DNA of 64,000 nt from JAJFJD01 sp965228425. GTDB taxonomy: Bacteria; Pseudomonadota; Alphaproteobacteria; UBA8366. Within the stretch, counting starts at the first letter, position 1. The number at the start of each line of letters is the position of its first letter. Location: NCBI GenBank assembly GCA_965228425.1, contig OZ245815.1, positions 3,038,001-3,102,000 on the forward strand, given 5' to 3'. The position numbers and the translations under genes are program-made. The notes beneath the pieces were generated by a model. It saw only the letters and a list, made by a program, of their open reading frames with translations, made no database searches and was not told where the DNA came from. Shown here in pieces: positions 16,969-26,050 of this stretch.

Positions 16969-18033
16969 TCAAACCGCTTCGAGCGGCGCGTTCAAGGCGA
17001 CGCCCGGCACGACGATCCCGTTCGGGCGTCCGTTCTTGGTCTTGCCCTCGTAGCTCTCGGTCATCCAATGCGGCAGGGCGGGGCCGTCCGCGCAGGCCAG
17101 CCATAGCCGAAGCAGGTGTCGCCGATCCTCCGGTTTATCCCAATCCTCGAAGGCGGTGCGGCTGTGCATCGTGCAATGATTGCACACGAACTGCATGTCG
17201 CCGGGCCGGAATGTCATGTCGAGATGGATATCCGGATCCTGCGCCAGACTGTCGATGAAATCCAGGGCTTCGTTCTGCTTTTCGGTCAGCCGCGGTACAC
17301 CGTCGATCAATTGCCCCTTGCGAATGGCGCTGCGAACGTAATGCGAGATGATGCGCCCATTTTTCGGCATGAAAACCGGGACTTCAGCCCAGGGCAGCTT
17401 GCCTTCCGGTATCTCGCCCCAGCGTGTGCGGTGAAACGGCTGCTTCAGCACCGGCAGCAGGTCCGGGCGCTGCGCCAGGACTTCGTTGTAGAGCGTGGTC
17501 GAGCTGACGATCGATGACAATCCGCCGGATTTCGCCGCGCGCCAGCACAACAGCGAGGCGATATCGCTCGAGTCGGTGTGATAGGGCAGGCGGGCGCTGG
17601 TCTGATATCCCCGTGCCGCCGGGTCGTTGTAGTCGAGCCCCAAATTCTTGACGTGGCCCAGGACGTGGCCCTTCCCGTTCTGCGAACACGCTTGTCCGAT
17701 ATGCGTACCGATGCCCCAAAAGGCCGTCGCCGAGCGTTCAAGCGTCCAATCGCCGATCGGCAGGCCGCGAAGCAAATAGAACCCAGGGCCATCAAGGAGA
17801 TACTGGCGAACATTTGCGAGGCGGTCCGCCACGGTCGGGAGCGGAAAATCCTCCTTGCCGATGTCCAGGATGTCGAGGCCCCGGGACGCGACACGATCGA
17901 CGGCGATTTCTATCTCGGCAATTTCGTCGGACGTCCAGGCGTGGCTCCACTGCTGTTCGCGTCGGCGCATTTCCGGTCCGTACCATGCCTGTGGACCCTC
18001 GAACGGCATTGGACCGATTTCGGTGCTATCCAT
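16969..18033 (-). CDS. TauD/TfdA-family Fe(II)/2-oxoglutarate dioxygenase, longer subfamily
   Basis: A 354-residue protein starting at the ATG at 18033. The metal triad is His152 and Asp154 in LPYHTDSSD, and His290 in NHCTMHSRTAF. Arg304/305 in PEDRRHLLRL is the likely 2-oxoglutarate contact. The N-terminus (MDSTEIGPMPFEGPQAWYG) and the LDILDIGKEDFPLP segment mark a subfamily distinct from the other two dioxygenases here. It is the first gene of a probable operon with the atypical SDR and a GST. The upstream ribosome site is weak. Confidence 0.88.
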   Translation of the reverse strand: MDSTEIGPMPFEGPQAWYGPEMRRREQQWSHAWTSDEIAEIEIAVDRVASRGLDILDIGKEDFPLPTVADRLANVRQYLLDGPGFYLLRGLPIGDWTLERSATAFWGIGTHIGQACSQNGKGHVLGHVKNLGLDYNDPAARGYQTSARLPYHTDSSDIASLLCWRAAKSGGLSSIVSSTTLYNEVLAQRPDLLPVLKQPFHRTRWGEIPEGKLPWAEVPVFMPKNGRIISHYVRSAIRKGQLIDGVPRLTEKQNEALDFIDSLAQDPDIHLDMTFRPGDMQFVCNHCTMHSRTAFEDWDKPEDRRHLLRLWLACADGPALPHWMTESYEGKTKNGRPNGIVVPGVALNAPLEAV

Positions 18034-18267
18034 CTCTGCGATTCCGACTGTGACCTCATTCCAAAAAGAGGTTCGACGCATTCTGCGCGCGATGCGGTGG
18101 CAAGGGCAAGAGAGGGCGATTTCGTGCGGTCTTTCCGGCAGATCTAGGGTTGGCAGGGTTCCTTGCCGAAAGCGGTACAGGAAGGAATTGCTAATACCGA
18201 TGAAGTAATCCGTTCGACCGGTGCCCGGAATTACCAATCCGGGGGTAAAATACGGGCGGAGGTTTCG

Positions 18268-19221
18268 GTGCATAAGAACTATCAATGGTGGCGCGAATAC
18301 GCCACGACCGCAGAAAACCGTGCGCCCGATGCGCCCGATGGGCCGGATGGCGCGGCACCCGATGTGCCCGACAGCGTTCAAGCCCAGCAGCGCGCGGCCG
18401 CCGCGGCTATGATTGCCGAAGAGGCGAATGCCGCGCGGCTCAAAGCCCTCTTGGATGCCGCACGCGAACAAGCCGATCACAAAACCATCCTGTCCGCCGA
18501 AAAACGCTACAACGAAGCACGGGATGACTATGAATCGACCCGCGAAGCTATGTCGGGCCAGGAAAAACGAGACGATACTCGGGACAAGGCGCCGGAAACG
18601 CGTCCTGCAGGTGAAATTGCGGACGCGGTGAACCGCGTTTTGAAACGCGTCTCGCCGCAGCAGACCGCGATCGGACTCGGCGTGGTCGTCGCGCTGTTGC
18701 TGGGGGTGGGGGTCGGCACCGGCAGTTACTTCATGTGGAATGCGCCGTACGGATCATCAGTATCTGACAAGGTCGCCGTCACGGCGGAACAGCCGCAAGT
18801 ACCGGTCAGACGGACACCGCAGGAAACCGTGCTGGTCGATAGGATCCCGTCGCCCGAGTCGGGGCCATCCGCCAACGACCTGCCAACCGAACCGATAATT
18901 TTGCCGGCGTCCGTCAACGCGACCATGACGGCCGGCAGACCGGTTATATCGTCGAAACCCGCCGTTGTTCGACAGAAGCCCAAGCAAGTCTATTCGATTA
19001 CATTGCCTGCCGCATCGGCGAAGGCAGTAACGGCGAGAAAAGCAGCAACAGTGCCGCGTGAGAGCCCCGAGACGGCGATCCGCGTCAATATCCGGCCGCG
19101 CGGCGTGTCGCGCACACCGGCCGAACCGCCCGCGCCGAATCCGCGAGTGGCCGCGCGCGATCTGCAGGTCGTTCCGCCGCCACCGCCGAAACCGCCGGTG
19201 CAGATCGAAGAAGCGGAATAG
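18268..19221 (+). CDS. Single-pass membrane protein with charged N-terminus and proline-rich C-terminus
   Basis: A 317-residue protein if read from GTG at 18268, which has GGAGG five bases before it; an in-frame ATG at 18163 is less convincing. The N-terminal part is highly charged and helical (EEANAARLKALLDA and ARDDYESTREAM). One hydrophobic segment, GLGVVVALLLGVGVG, lies near the middle. The remainder is Pro/Ala-rich and probably disordered, ending in PPPPPKPPVQIEEAE. The topology is like TonB or a periplasmic spacer. No family is recognised. Confidence 0.65.
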   Translation: MHKNYQWWREYATTAENRAPDAPDGPDGAAPDVPDSVQAQQRAAAAAMIAEEANAARLKALLDAAREQADHKTILSAEKRYNEARDDYESTREAMSGQEKRDDTRDKAPETRPAGEIADAVNRVLKRVSPQQTAIGLGVVVALLLGVGVGTGSYFMWNAPYGSSVSDKVAVTAEQPQVPVRRTPQETVLVDRIPSPESGPSANDLPTEPIILPASVNATMTAGRPVISSKPAVVRQKPKQVYSITLPAASAKAVTARKAATVPRESPETAIRVNIRPRGVSRTPAEPPAPNPRVAARDLQVVPPPPPKPPVQIEEAE

Positions 19222-19232
19222 ACGCGCCCGAT

Positions 19233-20765
19233 TTACTCGTCGATCACCCGTTTGGCTTTTTCCGGGCTCCTGAGAATCAAGACCAGCGGCAGCAGCATCA
19301 GCATCAGCACCGTCATCAGCCTGAAGTCGTGCAAATAGGCGATGAATTCCGCCTGCTTGTCGATCATCCGGTTAAGTGAGATCACGCCGTTCAGTTGCTC
19401 CAGGCTCCAATTCTCGGGCAAGGGATAGTCGCGGATCCGGTCGTTGTAGACGCTAATATTCTCGGACAGCATCGAGCGCGCGCTCTGTGTACTACGGGCA
19501 AGCTGTGCGACGAGGACGGAAACCCCGATACTCGATCCCAATCGCCGGAACAGGCTCAGAACGCTCGTACCGTCCGGACGCATCGACGTCGGCATCGACT
19601 GGAACGCGAGCGTCATGATGGACACGGACAGGAACCCGAATCCGGCGCCCTGGATGAAGACCGCGATCATCACGGTGACCACGTCCACGTCGGGCGTGAA
19701 TTGCGAGAGCATCCAGGTCGAGAAGGCAATCAAGCACATTCCCATCGCGACGACAGGTTTCGGCTGGAAGTGGAACAATAGGAATCCTGCAATCAGGGAC
19801 GACACCATGGTGCCGATGCCGCGCGGCATCATCACGAAACCGGTGGTCAGGACCGGATACCCCATGTGGTCCTGCAGGATCGGCGGGATGAGCCCGGCAT
19901 ACCCGAACACCATAAAATTCAACAGAAACCCGATCAGCAATCCGACGACGAATTCCCGGTTCCGGAAGACGTTCGGGTTGAGATATGCATTGCGCGTGGT
20001 CAGCACATGCACGCCGAAGACATAGAAGGTGACCAGCGCCATAGCGCCCATCGCGATGATGAAAGGTGAATCGAACCAGTCGAGACGCTGTCCCTGGTCG
20101 AGCATGAGTTGAAATGCGCCGATGCAAATGCTGAGAACCAGGAATCCGAAGAAATCGAATTTTTTCTTCGTGGTCGACATCCCGGCGGGCACATAGCGGA
20201 CGATCAGCACCAGCGCCAGAATGCCCAGCGGCACGTTGGCGAGGAAAACCCATCGCCAGCTAAAGAATTCTGTCAGGAATCCACCGAGGATCGGACCGAC
20301 GATGATGCCGCTCATCCGGCCCGTGGTCAGCCACCCGAAGGCCGTGCCTTGCTGCTCGCGGGGAAATGTCGCGAGCACGGTCTGCATCAGCAATGGATTG
20401 AAGCCCGCGCCAAAGAAACCCTGGATGAACCGGAAGATGACGATCTCGAGCAACGAATCCGATTGCCCGATCAGAATGGCGCACAGGGTGAAGCCGACGA
20501 TGATGAATAGGAAGAGATTGCGCCGGCCAATCCGTTGGCTTAGCCACCCATAGAGCGGCGTAAAGATCGCAGAGGCGACGAGATAAGACGTTAGAATCCA
20601 AGAGATTTCCGTGAGGGTCGCCGACATGACGCCCTGCATTCGCGGCAACGCGACACTGACCGCGAAGGTATCCATGCCGGTCATCATGCCCGCCGGCAAA
20701 ATACCGAGCGCGACAGCGATTCGATCGCCGGGCGAGAGGGTAGGTTCGGTGGTTGCCGCGGTCAT
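19233..20765 (-). CDS. MFS transporter of the DHA2 (EmrB/QacA) drug-efflux family
   Basis: A 510-residue, 14-helix major facilitator. The early segment TEISWILTSYLVASAIFTPL, the motif A variant GWLSQRIGRRNLF, and motif C GRMSGIIVGPILGGFLTE are all present. EmrB-type proteins export hydrophobic toxicants by proton antiport. No EmrA membrane-fusion partner or TetR regulator is adjacent, so it may work alone or with a distant partner. It converges on the proline-rich membrane protein gene, 11 bases apart. Confidence 0.92.
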   Translation of the reverse strand: MTAATTEPTLSPGDRIAVALGILPAGMMTGMDTFAVSVALPRMQGVMSATLTEISWILTSYLVASAIFTPLYGWLSQRIGRRNLFLFIIVGFTLCAILIGQSDSLLEIVIFRFIQGFFGAGFNPLLMQTVLATFPREQQGTAFGWLTTGRMSGIIVGPILGGFLTEFFSWRWVFLANVPLGILALVLIVRYVPAGMSTTKKKFDFFGFLVLSICIGAFQLMLDQGQRLDWFDSPFIIAMGAMALVTFYVFGVHVLTTRNAYLNPNVFRNREFVVGLLIGFLLNFMVFGYAGLIPPILQDHMGYPVLTTGFVMMPRGIGTMVSSLIAGFLLFHFQPKPVVAMGMCLIAFSTWMLSQFTPDVDVVTVMIAVFIQGAGFGFLSVSIMTLAFQSMPTSMRPDGTSVLSLFRRLGSSIGVSVLVAQLARSTQSARSMLSENISVYNDRIRDYPLPENWSLEQLNGVISLNRMIDKQAEFIAYLHDFRLMTVLMLMLLPLVLILRSPEKAKRVIDE

Positions 20766-20973
20766 AGGCGGCTTGGCTGCCTCCTCAACGGTTTACCGGA
20801 CGGTTTGGATGAGAAAACTCAGTAGGTAGTTATAGCAGAGATTCGCACACGGTTCCCGATGGCCCCCGGCGCCGAATGATGGATTTCAAGACCATACAGA
20901 TTTACGCCGATTAGATGGCCGTCCCGAACCGCGGCTATACTGACGGCGAGTGATAATAACCGGAGCGCCAACC

Positions 20974-21792
20974 GTGCCGTTTTACCGTTTCGAGCAATTC
21001 GAGGACATCGTCTCCAACCCGCATCTATCCACCGGGCGGGGGCCGATCATCGAGGGCGACTATATGAACCTGCGGCTCAACAACAAGGACGCGGGAACCG
21101 GGTCCAAGCTGCATTACCATCCCAACGAACTGATGGTCTTCCCGCTGTTTGGCAAGATCGACTCGATCGTCGGCACCGATCATCGCATCGTCGACCCGGG
21201 GACTTTCGTGCATGTCGCGCCGAACGTGATGCATTCGATGAAGGCGACGATGGACGGCACCTTGAGCTACCTCTACGTCAAGGACCGGACCTGGTCGATG
21301 GTCGGCGTGGCGGCGGATGCGGCCCCGCCGGAAGCAGCGCTGTCGATCGACGAGTTGAAGGACAAGCTGGCGCGCGGCGAGAACCCGGCGGGGGAGGCTG
21401 CGTCGAAGCCGTCCGAGGGCATTCCGGACGCGCCCGGCGAGAGCTATTTTCCAATGGTCGACAGTCTCGACAGGGAACCGCCGTCGGCCAAACGCAGTTT
21501 CTGGGTCGAGGGGGAACGGCTGGCCTTCGGCTTCCTCGAGCGGCCCGTGGGGTACCAAGAAGGACCCGCACCGTCGGCGCATGAGCAATTCGTCTACATC
21601 ATCGCGGGCGCGCTCGACGTTTCCATCGGTTCCGAGAGGAAGACTGTCGGTCCGGGCGATATCCTGCATATCCCGAAGGATGCGGAGACGTCGCTTGCGG
21701 TCGGCGACACGCCGGCCCGGCTTGCCGTATTCCACCCGACGGGCAATCTGGAAAAGCTTCTGAAAGAGAGCGGCGCGTTAGGAAACGGGTAG
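20974..21792 (+). CDS. Bicupin protein
   Basis: A 272-residue protein with two cupin domains. GTG at 20974 is preferred, with GGAG eight bases upstream. The first cupin has the metal-like motif KLHYHPNELMVF and HVAPNVMHSM. The second has APSAHEQFVYIIAG and GDILHIPKDAETS, and lacks the last canonical histidine, so only the first may hold a metal. Bicupins include dioxygenases and decarboxylases. Its 3' end overlaps the convergent LLM oxidoreductase gene by 15 bases. The substrate is unknown. Confidence 0.78.
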   Translation: MPFYRFEQFEDIVSNPHLSTGRGPIIEGDYMNLRLNNKDAGTGSKLHYHPNELMVFPLFGKIDSIVGTDHRIVDPGTFVHVAPNVMHSMKATMDGTLSYLYVKDRTWSMVGVAADAAPPEAALSIDELKDKLARGENPAGEAASKPSEGIPDAPGESYFPMVDSLDREPPSAKRSFWVEGERLAFGFLERPVGYQEGPAPSAHEQFVYIIAGALDVSIGSERKTVGPGDILHIPKDAETSLAVGDTPARLAVFHPTGNLEKLLKESGALGNG

Positions 21793-22611
21793 CTCTCCCG
21801 CCGCTTGCCGCATGCGCACGATATGATCCTCGGCGGCCAAACCGCCACCGAGCGTCCTGAGACAGATATGGGTCAGGCCGATCTTCGACCAGCCCTCTAC
21901 CCGGCTTTGCCACTCGTGTTCGCGCGGCCCAACGACCGCAACGCCGGCTTCCATTCCGAGATCCGCGGTGTTGCGTCCGGCCGACTCTGCTGCGCGGTAG
22001 ATATCGTCCCGAAGGCCGGGGAATTCCTCGGGCGAGCAGAGAACGAACCAGCCGTCTGCCTGACGACCGATGCGCTGGCGGACGCGCGGCACCGGCAAGC
22101 CGCTGGCGCCGATCCAGATCGGAATCGGCCGTTGGACCGGCAGCGGATCGAGGCCGACGCCGGAGACACGGTCCCAGCGCCCCTCGAAATCCACATGGTC
22201 CTCCGTCCACAGCTGGCGCAATAGATCGATTTGTTCCTCGCAGCGCGCGCCGCGGGTGTGGAAGTCGGCGCCCAGCGCTTGATATTCCTCCGGGTGTTTG
22301 CCGACCCCGATGCCGAGCCGCAAACGCCCGCCGGATAACCGATCCAATGACGCCGCTTGTTTCGCGACCAAGACGGTTGGCCGTGCCGGGAGGACGATCA
22401 CAGACGGGACCAGTTCGATCTTACTGGTAACCGCGGCGATAAAACTCAGCACGGTCATCGGTTCGTTCAACGGTCCCGTTCCGGGCCGGATCACTTGATC
22501 GGGCACGCGGAGATGCGTGAACCCCAAGTCCTCGGCCGCTTCGGCGAAGGCCCGCAGGGCGCCGAGGTCGTCCTGCAACTCGCGGACGGGCAGTGAGATG
22601 CCAACACGCAT
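21778..22611 (-). CDS. LLM-class flavin-dependent oxidoreductase (F420 or FMN type)
   Basis: A 277-residue luciferase-like TIM-barrel protein. It has the segments AEDLGFTHLRVPDQV, then GRLRLGIGVGKHPEEYQALG and RPIPIWIGAS. These fit the TIGR03619-type group, annotated as F420-dependent by family name, although F420 is not established in this organism. The overlap with the bicupin gene is convergent, so they are not co-transcribed. Monooxygenation or dehydrogenation of a catabolic substrate is inferred. Confidence 0.82.
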   Translation of the reverse strand: MRVGISLPVRELQDDLGALRAFAEAAEDLGFTHLRVPDQVIRPGTGPLNEPMTVLSFIAAVTSKIELVPSVIVLPARPTVLVAKQAASLDRLSGGRLRLGIGVGKHPEEYQALGADFHTRGARCEEQIDLLRQLWTEDHVDFEGRWDRVSGVGLDPLPVQRPIPIWIGASGLPVPRVRQRIGRQADGWFVLCSPEEFPGLRDDIYRAAESAGRNTADLGMEAGVAVVGPREHEWQSRVEGWSKIGLTHICLRTLGGGLAAEDHIVRMRQAAGELPVS

Positions 22612-22624
22612 GGTTATCGTCCTT

Positions 22625-22666
22625 CTATGGTATGCACGGCGTTAGCTATGGTATGCACGGCGTTAG
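22625..22666. repeat. Perfect 21-base tandem duplication
   Basis: The 21-base unit beginning CTATGGTATGCACGG is present twice, head to tail, at 22625-22645 and 22646-22666. The second copy carries the last codon and TAA stop of the Ldh-family dehydrogenase gene, so the duplication leaves an extra stop-containing copy just downstream. Confidence 0.95.
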
Positions 22667-23715
22667 CTCAGATCGATCTTGTCCGTGACGCCGTATTTCT
22701 CGGCGAGCCCATTTAATTTTCCGATGGTCGCGTCTTCAACAAAGATTCCTTCCGCCGTTTTCCGTTGGATGCTGCGATGCTCCAGTTCTCCGGGGTAGAG
22801 TATTTCGTCGAACCCGTCGGCGGTTTTCGTGTCCTTGAGGTATTGGGCGAACTCGGTGACTTCCCGCTTGAAGGTCTCCAGCGGCCGGAAGGCTTCGACA
22901 TTGAAGGCGGCGAAGAAGACGCCGTCGTTGTGCTTGCCCGTCGGCTCCACGCCGAATCCCAAGCCGGGAAGGATGCCCGAAAAAATCTCGATCATCGCCG
23001 ACAGGCCGTATCCCTTGTAGCCTTCGGCGCCGCCGAGCGGCAGCCCAACGCCACCGGCCTTGAACTGTGTCGGGTCCGTGGTCGGCTTGCCGTCCTTGTC
23101 GAGGATCCAGCCGAGGGGAATTTCCTCACCGCGCGATACGGCCACTTCGATCTTGCCGCCCGCCGCCGCCGACGTGGCGAAGTCGATGAAAAAGGGACCA
23201 TCCAGGTTCGACGGGACCGCGATGCACAGCGGATTGGTGCCGAGCCGGGCTTCGCGCCCGCCGAACGGTGCAACCGATTTCGGCGACCGTCCGGAATCGG
23301 CGGTCATCCAACTGATCATTCCGGCCTCTGCCGCCATCAGGGGATAGTCGGTGAGGCGTCCCACATGGCCCTGTTGGAAGATCGTGGTCGCGGCGACGCC
23401 GTGCTCGCGCGCTTTTTCGATGGTGATCTCCATCGCACGCTCGGACACCACATAGCCGAAACCCCAGTTGCCGTTGATGACGGTCGTGGTGCTGGTTTCC
23501 TGAGTGATTTCGAATGGCGCGCCAGGGACGATATGGCCATCGTCCATCCGCGCGATATACGTCGGGATCTTGATGATGCCATGCGAGTCATGGCCGGAGA
23601 GGTTGGCGGCGATGCTGTGCCGGGACACGATTTCCGCTTCTTCCGCACTCGCGCCCGCGCATTCCAGCAGGATAGCGGCGGTCGCTTGAAGTTTCCCATG
23701 AGCAATGTTCGGCAT
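22663..23715 (-). CDS. Ldh-family NAD(P)-dependent oxidoreductase (malate/lactate/ureidoglycolate dehydrogenase type)
   Basis: A 350-residue protein of the Ldh2/ureidoglycolate dehydrogenase family. The ATG at 23715 has GGAGGAA six bases upstream. The conserved HDSHGIIKIPTYI near the N-terminus, GVAATTIFQQGHVGRL and LGTNPLCIAVP are diagnostic. Family members oxidise 2-hydroxy acids such as malate, sulfolactate or ureidoglycolate. It diverges from the FAH-family gene with about 120 bases between start codons. The actual acid is unknown. Confidence 0.88.
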   Translation of the reverse strand: MPNIAHGKLQATAAILLECAGASAEEAEIVSRHSIAANLSGHDSHGIIKIPTYIARMDDGHIVPGAPFEITQETSTTTVINGNWGFGYVVSERAMEITIEKAREHGVAATTIFQQGHVGRLTDYPLMAAEAGMISWMTADSGRSPKSVAPFGGREARLGTNPLCIAVPSNLDGPFFIDFATSAAAGGKIEVAVSRGEEIPLGWILDKDGKPTTDPTQFKAGGVGLPLGGAEGYKGYGLSAMIEIFSGILPGLGFGVEPTGKHNDGVFFAAFNVEAFRPLETFKREVTEFAQYLKDTKTADGFDEILYPGELEHRSIQRKTAEGIFVEDATIGKLNGLAEKYGVTDKIDLS

Positions 23716-23837
23716 TTTATTTCCTCCCGGTTGTACGGCTTGCACTGCAGGAACTATCGCGCGCAGGCACGAGCGAGCGCAAATTGGACCCCGTGCTATC
23801 ATCGCCTCACCAAGTGGGCCATAGGAGAGAACGAGGG

Positions 23838-24770
23838 ATGAAACTGCTCTATTTCGACGACTTCAAACTGGGTGTGCTCAGCGGCGACAACGTGGTCGAC
23901 GTGACGGCGGCTGTGCAGGAAATCCCGCATACCGGCCCGCATGACCTGATCAACGGTTTGATCGCGCGGTTCGATGATTACCGGTCAAAATTGGAAGACG
24001 CAGCGGCGAAGGGCGGCGGCGTGCCCGTCTCGAGTGTCCGGCTCCGGCCGCCGCTGCCGAAGCCGGGCAACATCGACTGCATGGCGGTCAACTACATGGA
24101 AGACGGCACGCTCGACAAGCCCGCCCCGATCAATGCCTTCCACAAGGCGTCGAGCACTGTCATCGGCCACGGCGACACGATGGTGCTGCCCGACGTGCCG
24201 GCGACGATCTTCGAGGGCGAGGCGGAAGTGGCGCTCGTCATCGGCAAGCCGGCGAACAACGTGCGCGAAGGCGATGCGATGGACCATATATTCGGCTATA
24301 TCAACTTCATCGACGGGTCGGCGCGCGGCCTGCCGCCCAGCAACAACACCTTCTTCCAGATGAAATCGCGCGAAACCTTTGCACCGATCGGCCCTTATCT
24401 GGTCACCGCCGACGAGATCGAGGATCCGCAGAACCTCCAGATCAAGCTATGGGTCAATGGCGAGTTGAAGCAAAACTTCAACACCGACGACATGGCGCAT
24501 AAGATTCCGCGTTGTATTGAGTGGATATCGTCGATCCATCCGCTGTCGCCGGGCGACATCCTGGCGACCGGCACAAACCATCGCGGCCTGAGTTCCTTCA
24601 TGGACGGCGACACGGTCGAGTTGGAGACGGAAGGTCTCGGCAAGCTTCGTTTCTCGGTGCGGGACGACCTCAAACGCACCTGGTCGCGCGAGACTCGCCT
24701 GGAGCATGCGGAAAAGGGCGGGGAAGGCCGCCACACGCCGCAACTGACCGGGAAATACGCGGAGGGCTAA
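23838..24770 (+). CDS. Fumarylacetoacetate hydrolase family protein (second)
   Basis: A 310-residue FAH-fold enzyme starting at the ATG at 23838. The start agrees with the family N-terminus MKLLYFDDFKLGVL. Metal ligands are Glu128 and Glu130 in GEAEVALVIGK and Asp159 in YINFIDGSARGL, and ILATGTNHRGLSSF gives the C-terminal active-site loop. It is more distant from the FAH protein at 3940 than typical duplicates, so the substrates may differ. It might act with the divergently encoded dehydrogenase, which is inference. Confidence 0.88.
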   Translation: MKLLYFDDFKLGVLSGDNVVDVTAAVQEIPHTGPHDLINGLIARFDDYRSKLEDAAAKGGGVPVSSVRLRPPLPKPGNIDCMAVNYMEDGTLDKPAPINAFHKASSTVIGHGDTMVLPDVPATIFEGEAEVALVIGKPANNVREGDAMDHIFGYINFIDGSARGLPPSNNTFFQMKSRETFAPIGPYLVTADEIEDPQNLQIKLWVNGELKQNFNTDDMAHKIPRCIEWISSIHPLSPGDILATGTNHRGLSSFMDGDTVELETEGLGKLRFSVRDDLKRTWSRETRLEHAEKGGEGRHTPQLTGKYAEG

Positions 24771-24868
24771 ACGTCGAAACTTCCGGGTTATTGCCACCCT
24801 CGATTGCGACGCGATAGTCTGGGTTCAATTGTTTGTGGCCGCTAGGGCCGTTGAACCCGGATCGAAAT

Positions 24869-26011
24869 ATGTCGTTTTACCGAAGTTCCCAGCTGCGAGG
24901 CGCTTCAACCGTTTTCGTGATGGCGTTTGCCGCTGCTCTTCTCGCGGGCTGTCAAACCACCGGGTCAGGGGCAGCACCACCCGGAGAGTTTCATTGGAAA
25001 TTCTCGACGTGGGGCAAACCGCGCGCCTTCAGCAGCGGCATTGATGCACTCGCCGAATATGTCGGCCGCAATTCCGACGGCAAGTTTACGATTTCCGTTT
25101 ATTACGGCGAGGAACTGGGTAAGTCGAAACGAAATTTGAAAGCCGTAGGCGATGGCGAGTTTGAGATGGCGAATTACTGCACCGCCTACCACCCGTCACG
25201 GACGCCTTCAGTATGGGGCCTCGACCTGCCGTTTCTGCCCTACGACGATCTAGCCACGCAACGCCGAGTCTACGACACCTATCACGCCAGAACGGATGTA
25301 CGCACCGAGATGGCCAACGCCGGTGTGCGCTATCAATTGGCCACGCTCCTGCCGCGCTATGAACTTATGGGAATGGGAAATGCGCCGCAATCGATCGATG
25401 ACTTGAAGGGAATGAAGATTCGGGCGCTGGGCATCATGGGGCAAGCGGTGCAAACATGGGGCGCGAAGCTTGCCTATCAGCCATCGACGGGCGTCTATCC
25501 TGCACTGCAATCGGGATATCTCGATGCCGCTGCGTTCCCCTTCACGTCCACCTTTAAAGCATACAGAATCCATCACATTGCGGAGTGGTTTACCTCCAAC
25601 CTGGTGCTGGGTGCGATTCATTGTCCGGTGATCGTGAATAAAGGTGCCTACGCATCGTTGCCCGAAAAGTTCAAAAAGCTTTTGGATGACGGGCGGGAGG
25701 TCGCCTACGACGCAATGCTGTCAGCGTATCGTCAGCATGATGCGGAAAGTTTGAAACTGTTTGAGGTTCGCGGCCTCCGACGGATTCAATTCAGCATCGC
25801 GGAGCGGCTCGAGATTATGAAAATTGCTGCATTGCCCCATTGGCAAGACTGGATTGTCGAAACCGATGCGCGCGGTCTACCCGGCCGTTCGCTGTTAATG
25901 GCGATTCTCGCAGAAGCGCTGAAAGATAAGGACCCAGTGCTGCGGCGGGGAGTTTTGGCGATGGTGCGCGGCGACGACAAGCTACCGAAATCGACCGCAA
26001 GCCGAAACTAA
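24869..26011 (+). CDS. Orphan TRAP-transporter substrate-binding lipoprotein (DctP type)
   Basis: A 380-residue DctP-family binding protein. The ATG at 24869 starts a lipoprotein signal with lipobox LLAGC. The mature sequence shows the TRAP pattern FHWKFSTWGKPRAFSSGIDALAEYV, GELGKS-like EELGKSKRNLKAVGDGEFEM and the substrate helix DDLKGMKIRALG. Soluble DctP proteins normally sit beside the DctQ and DctM membrane subunits. Neither is adjacent here, so it may serve a distant permease or act as a sensor. The ligand is unknown but should be an organic acid. Confidence 0.86.
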   Translation: MSFYRSSQLRGASTVFVMAFAAALLAGCQTTGSGAAPPGEFHWKFSTWGKPRAFSSGIDALAEYVGRNSDGKFTISVYYGEELGKSKRNLKAVGDGEFEMANYCTAYHPSRTPSVWGLDLPFLPYDDLATQRRVYDTYHARTDVRTEMANAGVRYQLATLLPRYELMGMGNAPQSIDDLKGMKIRALGIMGQAVQTWGAKLAYQPSTGVYPALQSGYLDAAAFPFTSTFKAYRIHHIAEWFTSNLVLGAIHCPVIVNKGAYASLPEKFKKLLDDGREVAYDAMLSAYRQHDAESLKLFEVRGLRRIQFSIAERLEIMKIAALPHWQDWIVETDARGLPGRSLLMAILAEALKDKDPVLRRGVLAMVRGDDKLPKSTASRN

Positions 26012-26036
26012 AAGAAAACGCGGGCGGTTAGACAAC

Positions 26037-26050
26037 AGGCCGTACGGCCT
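26037..26050. other. 14-base palindrome at convergent gene ends
   Basis: The perfect palindrome AGGCCGTACGGCCT lies where the TRAP lipoprotein and the PLP-enzyme genes meet, overlapping the latter's stop codon. There is no following T-run, so its action as a terminator is doubtful. Confidence 0.4.

Noticed and set aside
26037..26050. Palindrome as a transcription terminator
   Set aside because: It has a short stem and no T-run, so it is kept only as a palindrome.
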